Origin: VMDH01 sp038108875
GTDB taxonomy: Bacteria; Pseudomonadota; Gammaproteobacteria; Magnimaribacterales; D2472
Reading direction: 5' to 3'
Assembly (NCBI GenBank): GCA_038108875.1
Contig: JAYNII010000013.1
Coordinates: forward strand, 1 to 32,619
Length of the DNA stretch: 32,619 nt
The position numbers and the translations under genes are program-made. The notes beneath the pieces were generated by a model. That model made no database searches, was not told the DNA's origin, and saw only the letters and a list, made by a program, of their open reading frames with translations. Below are positions 1-9,060 of the stretch, in pieces. Each line of letters begins with the position of its first letter. Within the stretch, counting starts at the first letter, position 1.

Positions 1-25
1 GCTCTACCAACTGAGCTATCGGGGA
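1..25 (-). tRNA. tRNA, 5' portion only, probably tRNA-Asn
   Basis: The reverse complement of the first 25 bases reads as the first third of a tRNA: a 7-base acceptor strand (TCCCCGA), TA at positions 8-9, and a D-arm with GCTC/GAGC around AGTTGGTA. The rest, including the anticodon, is off the left edge. T as base 1 is typical of bacterial tRNA-Asn (TCC...), so Asn is the likely identity. It is divergent from uvrB. Confidence 0.75.
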
Positions 26-39
26 ACGACAAGTTGTGC

Positions 40-45
40 ATTATA
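40..45 (-). promoter_or_regulatory. -10 box for the minus-strand tRNA
   Basis: A perfect TATAAT reads on the minus strand, ending 14 bases before the tRNA 5' end, a fitting distance for a -10 element with a short leader. No good -35 hexamer is seen 16-18 bases upstream. The same AT-rich gap must also hold the uvrB promoter, for which TATAAA at 42-47 on the plus strand is the only weak candidate. Confidence 0.4.
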
Positions 46-77
46 AATAAAAAAGTCTCAAAGTAATATATTTACTT

Positions 78-2087
78 ATGTCAAAGGTCCTCAAAGTCCA
101 TTCAAAATATGAGCCCGCAGGACATCAACCCTTAGCAATAGATTCATTAGTTGAAGGTCTAGAGGATGGTTTGCTACATCAAGTCCTCTTGGGTGTGACA
201 GGCTCAGGTAAGACGTACACGATGGCTAAAATAATTGAAAAGACACAAAGGCCTGCAATTATTATGGCCCCTAATAAAACCCTGGCTGCACAACTATATG
301 GAGAGTTTAGAGATTATTTCCCTGAAAATTCTGTTGAGTATTTTGTTTCTTACTATGATTATTACCAGCCTGAGGCTTATGTACCTTCATCAGATACTTA
401 TATAGCTAAAGATGCTTCTATTAATGAACATATTGAGCAAATGCGGCTTTCGGCAACTAAAGCTCTTCTTGAAAGACAAGATACAGTAGTTGTTGCAACC
501 GTATCAGCTATTTATGGCTTGGGTGCTCCGGAATCTTATCTAAATATGATTTTGCATCTTGATAGAGGGGATATTATAGAGCAGCGTTCTATATTGCGAA
601 GACTTGCAGCCATGCAATATACACGAAATGATATTGATTTCCGCAGAGGTACTTTTAGAGTTAGAGGTGATGTAATAGACATATTTCCTGCAGATTCAGA
701 TAAAGAAGCTCTTCGTATTGAATTATTTGGGGATGAGATTGAGCGGTTGTCTTGGGTAGATCCTCTTACGGGAGAAGTAATTAATCAAGTCCCTAGGGCT
801 ACTATCCATCCCAAAACCCATTACGTCACTCCCAAAGAAACTGTTCTTGAATGCCTTTCAGAAATAAGGAAAGAACTTAAGGAAAGAGTAGCATTTTTTA
901 AAAAACAAGAAAAATTAGTTGAAGCTCAAAGGCTAATGGAAAGAACAACTTACGATTTAGAAATGATGGCCGAATTGGGTTATTGTCAAGGAATTGAAAA
1001 TTATTCAAGATATCTATCAGGAAGAAAGTCGGGAGAGCCTCCACCTTGTCTTTTTGACTATATTCCAAAAAATGCCATTGTTTTTATGGATGAATCTCAT
1101 GTATCAGTGCCGCAAATTGGGGGAATGTATAAAGGGGATAGATCTAGGAAAGAGACACTGGTTGAATATGGCTTTCGACTACCTTCTGCATTAGATAATA
1201 GACCCCTTAGATTTGAAGAGTGGGAATTATTAACTCCTCAGAGGATATATGTGTCTGCAACTCCAAGCAAATACGAATTGGATCATAAGGATAATCTAAT
1301 TGAGCTTTTAGTAAGACCAACAGGATTGGTAGATCCAGAGTTGGAAATTAGACCTGCCGGATCTCAGGTTGATGATGTTATTGGAGAGTGCAATGAGCGA
1401 GCGGCTTTAAAAGAACGAGTTCTTATTACTACTTTAACAAAAAGAATGGCTGAAGATTTAACTGATTACCTTAATGAAAGTGGCTTGAAAGCAAGATACA
1501 TGCATTCAGATATTGATACTGTTGAGAGGGTTGAAATCATAAGAGATCTCAGATTGGGACATTTTGATGTTTTGGTAGGAATTAATTTACTTAGGGAAGG
1601 TCTAGATATCCCTGAAGTTAGCTTAGTAGCAATTTTAGATGCAGATAAAGAGGGATTTCTTCGTTCCGAAGGCACTCTTATACAAACCATCGGAAGGGCA
1701 GCCAGAAATATTAGAGGTAAAGCAATCCTCTACGCAGATAAAGTAACAGGTTCGATGCAAAGGGCAATCGATGAGACCAACAGGAGAAGAATAATTCAAG
1801 TTAAATTTAATAAAGAAAATAATATCCAACCCAAATCCATTGTTAAAGATGTTAAGGATATTATGGAAGGAGCAAGACCTAACAAGAGAATCTCTAAAAA
1901 CCGGCCTAAAGATTTTGAAGATGATTTGGGTTTTGAAATAAATACCAATTCTCCAGAAAACATTTCTTTATCTATAAATCTTCTAGAGAAGAAAATGTAT
2001 CAGTTTGCAAAAGATACTGAATTTGAAAGAGCTGCTTTTTGTAGAGATAAAATTAAGGAACTTAAATACAAGTTGATTGCTAGCTAA
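78..2087 (+). CDS. uvrB: UvrABC excinuclease subunit B
   Basis: UvrB is the DNA-damage-verifying helicase-like subunit of nucleotide excision repair. It receives DNA from UvrA and recruits UvrC. The 669-residue length is normal for the family. Walker A (GVTGSGKT) is at residues 39-46, followed by the damage-inserting beta-hairpin region (YYDYYQPEAYVP). Further on are the DESH Walker B box, the SATPSKYEL motif and the helicase motif REGLDIPEVSLVAILDADK. A UVR domain (UvrC-interacting) ends the protein at roughly residues 630-665. The start gives the expected N-terminus with the conserved EPAGDQP-like segment, here EPAGHQP. No strong Shine-Dalgarno is seen, as for many genes here. The gene is convergent with the downstream lytic transglycosylase and the two stop codons overlap. 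Confidence 0.98.
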   Translation: MSKVLKVHSKYEPAGHQPLAIDSLVEGLEDGLLHQVLLGVTGSGKTYTMAKIIEKTQRPAIIMAPNKTLAAQLYGEFRDYFPENSVEYFVSYYDYYQPEAYVPSSDTYIAKDASINEHIEQMRLSATKALLERQDTVVVATVSAIYGLGAPESYLNMILHLDRGDIIEQRSILRRLAAMQYTRNDIDFRRGTFRVRGDVIDIFPADSDKEALRIELFGDEIERLSWVDPLTGEVINQVPRATIHPKTHYVTPKETVLECLSEIRKELKERVAFFKKQEKLVEAQRLMERTTYDLEMMAELGYCQGIENYSRYLSGRKSGEPPPCLFDYIPKNAIVFMDESHVSVPQIGGMYKGDRSRKETLVEYGFRLPSALDNRPLRFEEWELLTPQRIYVSATPSKYELDHKDNLIELLVRPTGLVDPELEIRPAGSQVDDVIGECNERAALKERVLITTLTKRMAEDLTDYLNESGLKARYMHSDIDTVERVEIIRDLRLGHFDVLVGINLLREGLDIPEVSLVAILDADKEGFLRSEGTLIQTIGRAARNIRGKAILYADKVTGSMQRAIDETNRRRIIQVKFNKENNIQPKSIVKDVKDIMEGARPNKRISKNRPKDFEDDLGFEINTNSPENISLSINLLEKKMYQFAKDTEFERAAFCRDKIKELKYKLIAS

Positions 2088-2776
2088 TCACAACTAGCCG
2101 TCAACAATAGATAGTAGTAATCCCTTACGCGCTCAACAAAGTCAACTGTTTGTTGACCTCTGGAATAATCATGGGTGTTTCCTGGAAGAGAGTTTTGATC
2201 AACATCATTCAGAAGTATGTCTTCTAGATCTAACCAAGTCACTTCATTCATATTTTTGTTAATTGAGTAGACAAGAGTTTTAATATTTCCAAGGCCTAAG
2301 TTATAAGCTGCTAGAAGAAATGCTATTTTATCTCCAGACGAAGTACCAAATTCAATTTGCTCTTTAAGGTCGGCTAGATACTTCGAACCTCCAAGAATGC
2401 TTTGCTTTGCATCCAGTCTATTCATTACTCCAAGAGATTTTGCTGTGGGAAGGGTCAACATCATCATTCCCTTAACTTGAGTATTGGATCTAGCTTTTGG
2501 ATTCCACTGAGACTCCTGAAATGCAACCGCAGCAACTAGCTCCCAATCCAGTCCATTCAATGATGCTGCTTCTTGAAATATCCTTTGATAGTTCCCCAAT
2601 CTACTTTCTTTGAGCTCAAAGAATTTTTCTTTCTCAAAATTAGTTAATCTTGAAAATGAAATGATCTTTTGGACAAGTTCAATGCAAGTGGATTCTTGAT
2701 ACTTTCCTTGGGTGTTTGCCTGAGAGCATCCTCCAAGAACACATGTTACAAAAATTGTAATTAATATAGTTTTCAT
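2084..2776 (-). CDS. MltF-like membrane-bound lytic transglycosylase, short form
   Basis: This is a peptidoglycan lytic transglycosylase of the Slt/MltF catalytic type, predicted to be an outer-membrane lipoprotein. It has a lipoprotein signal peptide with the lipobox LGGC and acylated Cys17. The lysozyme-like domain starts near residue 70. The catalytic Glu is probably Glu88 in FQESQWNP, followed by the typical GMMMLTLPTAKSLGV segment (GLMQLT-like) and the AAYNLGLGNI motif. E. coli MltF is about twice as long because it carries an N-terminal substrate-binding-protein-like domain. That domain is absent here, with only about 50 residues between the lipobox and the catalytic domain. The divergent placement next to purL matches mltF-purL in E. 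coli, which supports a reduced MltF. The minus-strand start is preceded by an AGAGGG Shine-Dalgarno. Confidence 0.88.
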   Translation of the reverse strand: MKTILITIFVTCVLGGCSQANTQGKYQESTCIELVQKIISFSRLTNFEKEKFFELKESRLGNYQRIFQEAASLNGLDWELVAAVAFQESQWNPKARSNTQVKGMMMLTLPTAKSLGVMNRLDAKQSILGGSKYLADLKEQIEFGTSSGDKIAFLLAAYNLGLGNIKTLVYSINKNMNEVTWLDLEDILLNDVDQNSLPGNTHDYSRGQQTVDFVERVRDYYYLLLTASCD

Positions 2777-2812
2777 TAACCCTCTATCATTACTTTTTTA
2801 CAAATATCTCCC

Positions 2813-2818
2813 TATAAT
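2813..2818 (+). promoter_or_regulatory. -10 box of the purL promoter
   Basis: A perfect TATAAT lies about 30 bases before the purL GTG, inside the 71-base divergent gap shared with the mltF-like gene. The -35 hexamer at 17-base spacing (TTACTT) matches the consensus poorly. No PurR-like palindrome was recognised. Confidence 0.45.
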
Positions 2819-2847
2819 TAAGACAACGATATTTTAGAAGCTTATTC

Positions 2848-5800
2848 GTGTCAAAAAAAATTCTTACCTTCTTTTCAAATCCTAGTGAAGAGCTGGCAGG
2901 TTTATCTATACACAGCATCAAAAAACGACAGCTTTATCTGATCCATGTTGAAAATAATTTTGATGATAACGAAAAACTCTTTTCAATATTAAATGCAGGA
3001 ACCTCAACCTATATCCCAAATCTCATAATTGGACCTAGAGCTGGAACAAAATCTCCATGGTCTTCTAAAACAGAGGATATTTTAAAAAACTGCAAAATTT
3101 TTGGAGTTACCTCTGTAGAAAGATTTGATTGTTATTTTTGTAAGGAAATAAATAGTAAGGCTTTAGACACAATTCCGTTCGATAGAATGATTCAAGAGAA
3201 ATTCAAATCTGTTGAAGAATTAATTACTTCTTTCAATCAATTCAGAAATAGTAAGGGCGTTGAAGTAAATTTATTAAAGCAAGGCATTGATGCCTTAATG
3301 CAGGCAAATTTTGAGCTAGGGTTAGCACTTAATCATGAAGAGATGAAATATTTATATGATTACTATGCAAACATTCAAAGAAATCCAACCGATACTGAGC
3401 TTATGATGTTCGCACAAGCTAATTCTGAGCATTGTCGTCATAAAATTTTTAATGCTCCCTGGGAAACCGGAGGCACTAAGATTAAGAGCTCGCTTTTTGA
3501 TTTGATAAAAGCAACAAGTTCAAAAAATCCAAGAGGCTTAATTTCTGCATATAAAGATAATGCAGCTGTAATCGAAGGAAAAAAGGTAGAAAATTTTTCG
3601 GCATCAAGAGAACATGTATATCGATTTAAAGATAGATTGCTTCATTCAACTATAAAGGTTGAAACCCATAATCATCCTACTGCCATCTGTCCCTATCCAG
3701 GAGCTGCTACAGGTTCAGGTGGAGAGATTAGAGACGAGGGAGCTACAGGTTCAGGAGCTAAACCCAAAGTAGGTGTTGTGGGATTTAATGTATCACATTT
3801 GCACTTGCCGGATGCTCCGATGCCTTGGGAGAAATACCCAAGAAAACCAGATCACATAGCTTCTCCTCTTGAAATCATGCTTCAGGGTCCGTTAGGAGGT
3901 GCCGCATTTAATAATGAATTTGGTCGACCTTGTACTTCAGGATATTTTAGAGTTTTAGAAGCTTGGAATTCAGATAATGATGCAGTTGGATATCACAAAC
4001 CTATTATGTTAGCCGGCGGAGTGGGAGAAATTAGAGACGAGTATGCCTTAAAAAATCCAATTCCTGAAGGTTATCTTGTGATTGTTTTAGGTGGTCCAGC
4101 TATGTTGATTGGTTTGGGTGGTGGCGCTGCATCTTCTATCAGCTCTGGTATGGGAAGTATTGAACTGGACTTTGCTTCTGTCCAAAGAGATAACGCTGAA
4201 ATGCAAAGAAGATGCCAAGAAGTAATTAATACTTGCATTAATGATGAGGACAACCTTATTGCATTTATCCACGATGTAGGTGCGGGTGGTCTTTCCAACG
4301 CTATACCTGAGTTGGCAAAAGATAATGGGTTAGGTGTTGAAATTGAATACGATTTAATACCTAAAGCCGATTCTTCTCTTTCTCCAATGGAACTATGGTG
4401 TAACGAATCACAAGAACGTTATGTGCTCTCTATAAACCCAAAAAACCTAGAAGCATTTAATGGCATTTGCTTCAGGGAGAGATGTCCATTTGCAGTAGTT
4501 GGAAAAACAATTGCAGAGAAGAAAATTATCTTACGTTCAGCTTCAACTAACGAGACTTTCATTGATCTGCCCTTAAGCATGTTATTTGGGAATTTACCTC
4601 TTAAATCTTTGAAGTATGAAATTTCTTTGCATGCAGCGAACGAAGATAATTTCCCTTGGGAGTTGTCGTTTGATAATTGCATTACAAATGTTTTAAGCCA
4701 CCCCACAGTAGGTTCAAAGAGTTTTTTAGTATCTATTGCAGATAGATCTGTTGGCGGGTTGACTGCTCAAGATCAGTTAGTTGGACCCTATCAGATTCCA
4801 GTTTCTAATTATTCACTAGCACTTAATTCATTTAAGGATAGTTGCGGCAATGCAATTGCTATAGGAGAAAAGCCAAATATTGCGAAGATCAATCCAGCAG
4901 CTTCAATGCGTATGGCAATAGGAGAGCTAATAACTAATCTAATTTCAGTTCCTACAAGCAACCTATCGAGTATTAGGATTTCAGCAAACTGGATGGCCGC
5001 TTGTGGGTCAACTGATCAAGACTCAGCGCTTAGAGATGCAGTTCAATCTCTATCAGCGATTGCTCAAGATCTTAACATTGCAATTCCAGTTGGAAAAGAT
5101 TCGCTTTCTATGCAAACAAAATGGCGGGCTAATAACAAAGATTATGAAGTTAAAAGTCCTATTACTGGTGTTTTAACTGGAATTTCTCCTTGCGAGGATG
5201 TCTGCACAGCAATCACTCAAGAATTTTCATTAGCTGGAGAAAATCAATTATTGTTTTTATCACTTAATTCAAAAACAAGGATGGGAGGGAGTATTTTTTG
5301 CGAAGTTATGCAACTATCTAACCCACAAATTACACCAGATATTGATTGTGTTAAAACTTTAAAAAGACTATTTGAATTTGTCCAAAAAGAAATCAAACAA
5401 AATAATATTCTAGCTTTGCATGATATTTCAGATGGGGGCAGCTTCGTTAGTGCATTAGAGATGTCATTTGTTAACAAAATTGGTCTTAATATAAAAATTG
5501 ATATTAACAACCAAATTGCTATGAAAGAGCTATTCAACGAAGAAATTGGATTGCTTCTTCAAGTAAGAATAGGCGAATCTCAGAGGATAATATCAGAAGC
5601 AATTTCTGGAGGACTCAGTGCAAGAGTTTTTGCAGAATTTAATGATACTCAAGAGATTGCTCTAATTTCAGAATCAGATATTCATTTCCAAAAACCACTT
5701 ACAGATCTAGAGCTTATTTGGAATAGCACTTCAAAAAATATCAAAGCTATTAGAAATGGCCAAAGCTTTGCTGAAGATGAGTTCGAAACTGCCGTTAAAA

Positions 5801-6633
5801 AACCAACTCCATTGATATTCGAACATTCTTTTAAAGATACGCCAATGATCAATACCCACCTTCCTAAGGTGGCAATACTAAGAGAGCAGGGAATTAATGG
5901 TCATGTTGAGATGGCTGCTGCATTTTCAATGGCAGGTTTTGAATCCCATGATGTTCATATGACCGATCTCTTAACAGGCAATAAAAAACTTTTAGATTTT
6001 AATGGTGCAGTTCTATGTGGAGGATTTTCCTATGGCGATGTTTTGGGCGCAGGAGGAGGGTGGGCTTCCACTATCCTTTTCAACTCCTTCTTAAAAGATC
6101 AATTTAGTGAATTTTTCAATAAAGACAATGTATTCATTTTGGGGGTTTGTAATGGTTGCCAAGCATTATCTGCCTTAAATGAAATTATTCCTCAAGGTGA
6201 AAATTGGTCATCTTTTTTACGAAATTCATCCAATCAATTTGAATCGCGAACCACGCAAGTAACTATTGCTAAATCAAATTCAATTTTTTTTGTTGGAATG
6301 GAAGGTTGGTCTTTGCCAGTAGTGGTTGCGCATGGAGAGGGAAGATTAAGCATGAGTGAAAATAACTACCAAGTTATGTTGCTTAACCATCAAATTGCAA
6401 TGCATTTTACTGACAATAACAAAAAACCAACTACTGACTATCCAATTAACCCAAATGGCTCCTTTAAAGGCATCACTGCAATAACAGCTGGCAAAGGAAG
6501 GATAACAGCAATGATGCCTCATCCTGAACGCACTTTTCTAAATCAACAGTTTTCTTGGAAAAAAGATCAATATATTGGTTTTAGTCCTTGGCATCAAATG
6601 TTTAGGAATGCTTATAAATTTGTTTCTAATTAA
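2848..6633 (+). CDS. purL: Phosphoribosylformylglycinamidine synthase, single-chain
   Basis: PurL (FGAM synthase) converts FGAR, glutamine and ATP to FGAM in purine biosynthesis. At 1261 residues it is the large single-chain form usual in gammaproteobacteria, with an N-terminal domain, two AIRS-like ATP-binding halves and a C-terminal class I glutaminase. ATP-domain motifs include KVETHNHPTAICPYPGAATG and GGEIRDEGATG near residues 270-300. The glutaminase shows GGFSYGDVLGAG, the nucleophile Cys1101 in GVCNGC, and the His1225/Glu1227 dyad in PHPERTF. Translation starts at a GTG (MSKKILTFF), since no ATG is near and the N-terminus matches the family length. It is divergent from the lytic transglycosylase and convergent with a Nudix gene. 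Confidence 0.98.
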   Translation: MSKKILTFFSNPSEELAGLSIHSIKKRQLYLIHVENNFDDNEKLFSILNAGTSTYIPNLIIGPRAGTKSPWSSKTEDILKNCKIFGVTSVERFDCYFCKEINSKALDTIPFDRMIQEKFKSVEELITSFNQFRNSKGVEVNLLKQGIDALMQANFELGLALNHEEMKYLYDYYANIQRNPTDTELMMFAQANSEHCRHKIFNAPWETGGTKIKSSLFDLIKATSSKNPRGLISAYKDNAAVIEGKKVENFSASREHVYRFKDRLLHSTIKVETHNHPTAICPYPGAATGSGGEIRDEGATGSGAKPKVGVVGFNVSHLHLPDAPMPWEKYPRKPDHIASPLEIMLQGPLGGAAFNNEFGRPCTSGYFRVLEAWNSDNDAVGYHKPIMLAGGVGEIRDEYALKNPIPEGYLVIVLGGPAMLIGLGGGAASSISSGMGSIELDFASVQRDNAEMQRRCQEVINTCINDEDNLIAFIHDVGAGGLSNAIPELAKDNGLGVEIEYDLIPKADSSLSPMELWCNESQERYVLSINPKNLEAFNGICFRERCPFAVVGKTIAEKKIILRSASTNETFIDLPLSMLFGNLPLKSLKYEISLHAANEDNFPWELSFDNCITNVLSHPTVGSKSFLVSIADRSVGGLTAQDQLVGPYQIPVSNYSLALNSFKDSCGNAIAIGEKPNIAKINPAASMRMAIGELITNLISVPTSNLSSIRISANWMAACGSTDQDSALRDAVQSLSAIAQDLNIAIPVGKDSLSMQTKWRANNKDYEVKSPITGVLTGISPCEDVCTAITQEFSLAGENQLLFLSLNSKTRMGGSIFCEVMQLSNPQITPDIDCVKTLKRLFEFVQKEIKQNNILALHDISDGGSFVSALEMSFVNKIGLNIKIDINNQIAMKELFNEEIGLLLQVRIGESQRIISEAISGGLSARVFAEFNDTQEIALISESDIHFQKPLTDLELIWNSTSKNIKAIRNGQSFAEDEFETAVKKPTPLIFEHSFKDTPMINTHLPKVAILREQGINGHVEMAAAFSMAGFESHDVHMTDLLTGNKKLLDFNGAVLCGGFSYGDVLGAGGGWASTILFNSFLKDQFSEFFNKDNVFILGVCNGCQALSALNEIIPQGENWSSFLRNSSNQFESRTTQVTIAKSNSIFFVGMEGWSLPVVVAHGEGRLSMSENNYQVMLLNHQIAMHFTDNNKKPTTDYPINPNGSFKGITAITAGKGRITAMMPHPERTFLNQQFSWKKDQYIGFSPWHQMFRNAYKFVSN

Positions 6634-6671
6634 GCGATATTAAAAAACAATTGACTTTACAAGAATAAAAA

Positions 6672-7208
6672 CTAAAAAAGTTTTATATCTTCTTCTCTAA
6701 AATCAAATTTTCCCGATTTTTTATCCTGAAAGAAATATTCCAAAGTTTTTGTAACCGTAGGAAATGCAATTTTTTGCCAGGGTATTTCACCTTCGTCAAA
6801 TAATTTTACTTCTTGGCTTTCTGGGGTAGGACCAAAGTCAAGACTTTTTAGCTTTGCCAAATAAAAAAAATGAACTTGGCTAATGTGCGTCAAGCTAAAA
6901 GCTGTATAAGGTTGTAATAATTCTATGCTTGCTAAGGTTTCTTCATGGACTTCTCTTGAAGCTCCTTCACGCATGGTTTCAGCATTCTCCATAAAGCCTG
7001 CAGGAAGGGTCCACAATCCTTGTCTTGGTTGAATATTTCTTTTTGCTAACAAAACTTTATCTTGCCACATGCATAAGGCACCTACAATTATGTTTGGATT
7101 GGTATAGAAAATACTGCTGCATTCTTTGCAACAAAAGCGTTTCAGAGAGTCGTCAGCAGGAATCTTGAATTCAAGATTTCCACTTCCACACTTAGAACAA
7201 TACTTCAA
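6672..7208 (-). CDS. Nudix hydrolase with N-terminal zinc ribbon
   Basis: This Nudix pyrophosphohydrolase of 178 residues has a small N-terminal zinc ribbon with ligands Cys4, Cys7, Cys27 and Cys30. The Nudix box spans about residues 71-93 (GFMENAETMREGASREVHEET); the glycine expected near its end is replaced by Leu. The ribbon-plus-Nudix layout recalls NadC/NudC-type NADH pyrophosphatases, but the protein lacks their extra N-terminal domain. The substrate cannot be told and may be a nucleotide sugar or dinucleotide. The start is TTG: an in-frame stop lies two codons upstream, so no longer form exists, and the first ribbon cysteine follows at once. It is divergent from a second Nudix gene. 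Confidence 0.85.
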   Translation of the reverse strand: MKYCSKCGSGNLEFKIPADDSLKRFCCKECSSIFYTNPNIIVGALCMWQDKVLLAKRNIQPRQGLWTLPAGFMENAETMREGASREVHEETLASIELLQPYTAFSLTHISQVHFFYLAKLKSLDFGPTPESQEVKLFDEGEIPWQKIAFPTVTKTLEYFFQDKKSGKFDFREEDIKLF

Positions 7209-7250
7209 TTTTTAGCCTTTTAAGTTAAATACAAGAGGATTAAATTTTCT

Positions 7251-7256
7251 TATAAA
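7251..7256 (+). promoter_or_regulatory. Possible -10 box for the nudL-to-pyrC run
   Basis: TATAAA lies 14 bases before the nudL start, with a weak AATACA at 17-base spacing as -35. It is the only plausible promoter in the 62-base gap between the two divergent Nudix genes. The next seven genes follow with little or no gap, so they could be transcribed from here. Confidence 0.25.
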
Positions 7257-7270
7257 GTTAAACTATCACA

Positions 7271-7849
7271 ATGATTGAGAGTGTTAAGTATAAACTAGAA
7301 TTAGTTAATATTGATAAACCCAGTAAGCAGCCCAAGGCAGCTGTTTTGATAGGTATTTGTAACTATATGAATTACATAGATCACCCCGCTTTGATATATA
7401 CGGTTCGCTCTTCAAATCTTTCATCTCACTCTGGTGAAGTGAGCTTTCCAGGAGGAAAAGAAGAGGACGGAGATCTCTCTTTGCAGCATACCGCCCTGAG
7501 AGAGGCAAAAGAAGAGATTAATCTGAACCCAGATGATGTAAATTTTCTAGGTAGGATGAATTATTTGATCTCAAAACATAAGATTGAAGTTAATCCATTT
7601 GTTGCCTCTATTGATAGCCCTCAAACATTTATTAAGAATTCTGAAATAGAGCATATTTTCACAGTTCCTATTAAATATTTGCTTGAAAAGGGTAACATTC
7701 AAGAAGAGACCATTGAAAGGCAAGGCTCTAAATGGATCGTGCCCACATGGCATTATGAGAATCAAAAGATTTGGGGACTCACGGCGATGATTACAGTAAA
7801 CTTTTTAAATCATTGTTTTGATGCAGGAATAGCAATAAGGGCTGATTAG
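7271..7849 (+). CDS. nudL: CoA pyrophosphatase-type Nudix hydrolase
   Basis: This Nudix hydrolase of 192 residues is predicted to cleave CoA or acyl-CoA derivatives to 3'-phosphoadenosine phosphate and a phosphopantetheine. Before the Nudix box it carries the motif special to CoA pyrophosphatases (TVRSSNLSSHSGEVSFPGGK, about residues 44-63). The box itself continues to LREAKEEINL at about 76-85, with the insertion typical of this subfamily. It starts a compact plus-strand run, and its stop codon is immediately followed by the ATG of the carbonic anhydrase-like gene. The symbol follows the E. coli NudL (YeaB) family; actual activity on CoA is inferred. Confidence 0.85.
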   Translation: MIESVKYKLELVNIDKPSKQPKAAVLIGICNYMNYIDHPALIYTVRSSNLSSHSGEVSFPGGKEEDGDLSLQHTALREAKEEINLNPDDVNFLGRMNYLISKHKIEVNPFVASIDSPQTFIKNSEIEHIFTVPIKYLLEKGNIQEETIERQGSKWIVPTWHYENQKIWGLTAMITVNFLNHCFDAGIAIRAD

Positions 7850-8356
7850 ATGAATTTAATAAGTTTAGAAGGAAAAGCACCTGAATTTAGATCAAATGAT
7901 TTTTGGGTTGCACCAAATGCAACTCTGATTGGAAACGTGGTTTTGGAGAATGAAGTAAGCATTTGGTTTAACGCAACCCTTAGAGGGGATAATGAACCAA
8001 TTGTTATTGGAGAAGGATCTAACATCCAAGATGGGACTGTTATTCATACAGATCCAGGCTTTAAATGTACTGTTGGTAGAAGAGTTACTGTGGGACATAT
8101 GGTGATGCTGCATGGTTGCCAAATAGGGGATGGAAGTCTTATTGGTATTGGTTCGGTTATTATGAACGGTGCCATAGTAGGAAGAAACTGTATTATCGGT
8201 GCAAAGGCGCTAATTACTGAGGGAATGGTTATTCCTGATGGCTCCCTGGTTATAGGGATGCCTGGAAAGATAGCTAGGTCTCTTTCAGAGAATGAGCAAA
8301 AAATACCAAGCTTGAATGCTGCACATTACATAAATAACTATAAAAGATATAAATGA
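7850..8356 (+). CDS. Gamma-carbonic anhydrase-like hexapeptide-repeat protein (YrdA/PaaY family)
   Basis: This 168-residue left-handed beta-helix protein is built from hexapeptide repeats (for example NATLIGNVVLEN, GSNIQDG, GSLIGIGSVIMNGAIVG). The three zinc-ligand histidines of gamma-type carbonic anhydrases appear conserved: His66 in VIHTDPG, and His83 and His88 in VGHMVMLHGC, five residues apart as in Cam. The family includes YrdA, CaiE and PaaY, whose members range from active carbonic anhydrases to thioesterase-like or structural proteins, so the true activity is uncertain. The ATG directly follows the nudL stop, and the TGA overlaps the next start (ATGA), which suggests translational coupling. 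Confidence 0.9.
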   Translation: MNLISLEGKAPEFRSNDFWVAPNATLIGNVVLENEVSIWFNATLRGDNEPIVIGEGSNIQDGTVIHTDPGFKCTVGRRVTVGHMVMLHGCQIGDGSLIGIGSVIMNGAIVGRNCIIGAKALITEGMVIPDGSLVIGMPGKIARSLSENEQKIPSLNAAHYINNYKRYK

Positions 8357-9060
8357 GCAGTGAATTAGTTCTGGATTACAAAGCAGGTCTTCATTATTGC
8401 AAAGGATCATACTTTCAAGCAGAAAACACTGAAAATGCTCCGACTATTCTAGTTGGGCACACCTGGAAGGGAAAATCAGATTTTGAAATTGAAAAAGCAA
8501 GATCTTTATCTAAGTTGGGATATAACGCTTTGGCTATAGATTTATTTGGTGGAGCTAAACAAGGCTCTTCAAGTCAAGAAAATCAGGCGATGATTGAGCC
8601 TTTTGTTAATGATCGTTCTCTCTTAAGGAACACGCTCATTGAAACAGCAGATTTTTCTAAAACTTTAAATAGTTTCAATGGTAAGCTTGGAATGATTGGA
8701 TTTTGTTTTGGAGGTCTTGCGACTATTGAATTAGCAAGATCGGGATATGATTTTGTTGCAGGAGTTAGTTTTCATGGATTGTTAAATGCTTCTAACACTA
8801 AAACTGAGATTATTAAATCTAGTATTTTAATCTTACATGGCTTCAAAGATCCTATGGTCCCTCCAAATGTTGTAAACAATTTTCAAAATGAATTGGAGAA
8901 ATATGCTAAGGATTGGCAGTTTATTTCATATGGAAATGCTTACCATGCCTTTACAAACCCAATTGCGAATGATGTTGCCCTAGGAACAATTTATAATGAA
9001 GCTGTGGCTGATGATTCATGGAGCCAAATGTTGAAATTTTTTAAAGACAGAATGTATTGA
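8353..9060 (+). CDS. Dienelactone hydrolase family protein
   Basis: This 235-residue alpha/beta hydrolase is of the dienelactone hydrolase (DLH) family, predicted to be cytosolic. The Cys-Asp-His triad typical of DLH enzymes is visible as Cys118 in IGFCFGG, Asp166 in HGFKDP and His198 in NAYHAF. In chlorocatechol pathways DLH opens dienelactones, but many genomic members next to housekeeping genes have unknown substrates, and nothing nearby shows a catechol route. The start codon overlaps the preceding stop (ATGA). The stop overlaps the TTG start of alaS (TTGA), so the gene is embedded in the operon. Confidence 0.9.
   Translation: MSSELVLDYKAGLHYCKGSYFQAENTENAPTILVGHTWKGKSDFEIEKARSLSKLGYNALAIDLFGGAKQGSSSQENQAMIEPFVNDRSLLRNTLIETADFSKTLNSFNGKLGMIGFCFGGLATIELARSGYDFVAGVSFHGLLNASNTKTEIIKSSILILHGFKDPMVPPNVVNNFQNELEKYAKDWQFISYGNAYHAFTNPIANDVALGTIYNEAVADDSWSQMLKFFKDRMY

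Noticed and set aside
994..1194. Small open frames inside uvrB, purL, alaS and other long genes on either strand.
   Set aside because: They lie wholly within well-supported genes, have no ribosome binding site and no recognisable protein features.
2072..2090. Hairpin TGATT-GCTAGCT-AATCA at the uvrB end as a bidirectional terminator.
   Set aside because: A 5-bp AT-rich stem inside both coding ends with no T-run after it; not convincing.
6667..6684. Inverted repeat AAAACT-AAAAA-AGTTTT near the purL and Nudix gene ends, as a terminator.
   Set aside because: The stem is almost entirely A:T with one G:C-type pair, too weak for an intrinsic terminator, and such repeats are expected by chance in AT-rich DNA.
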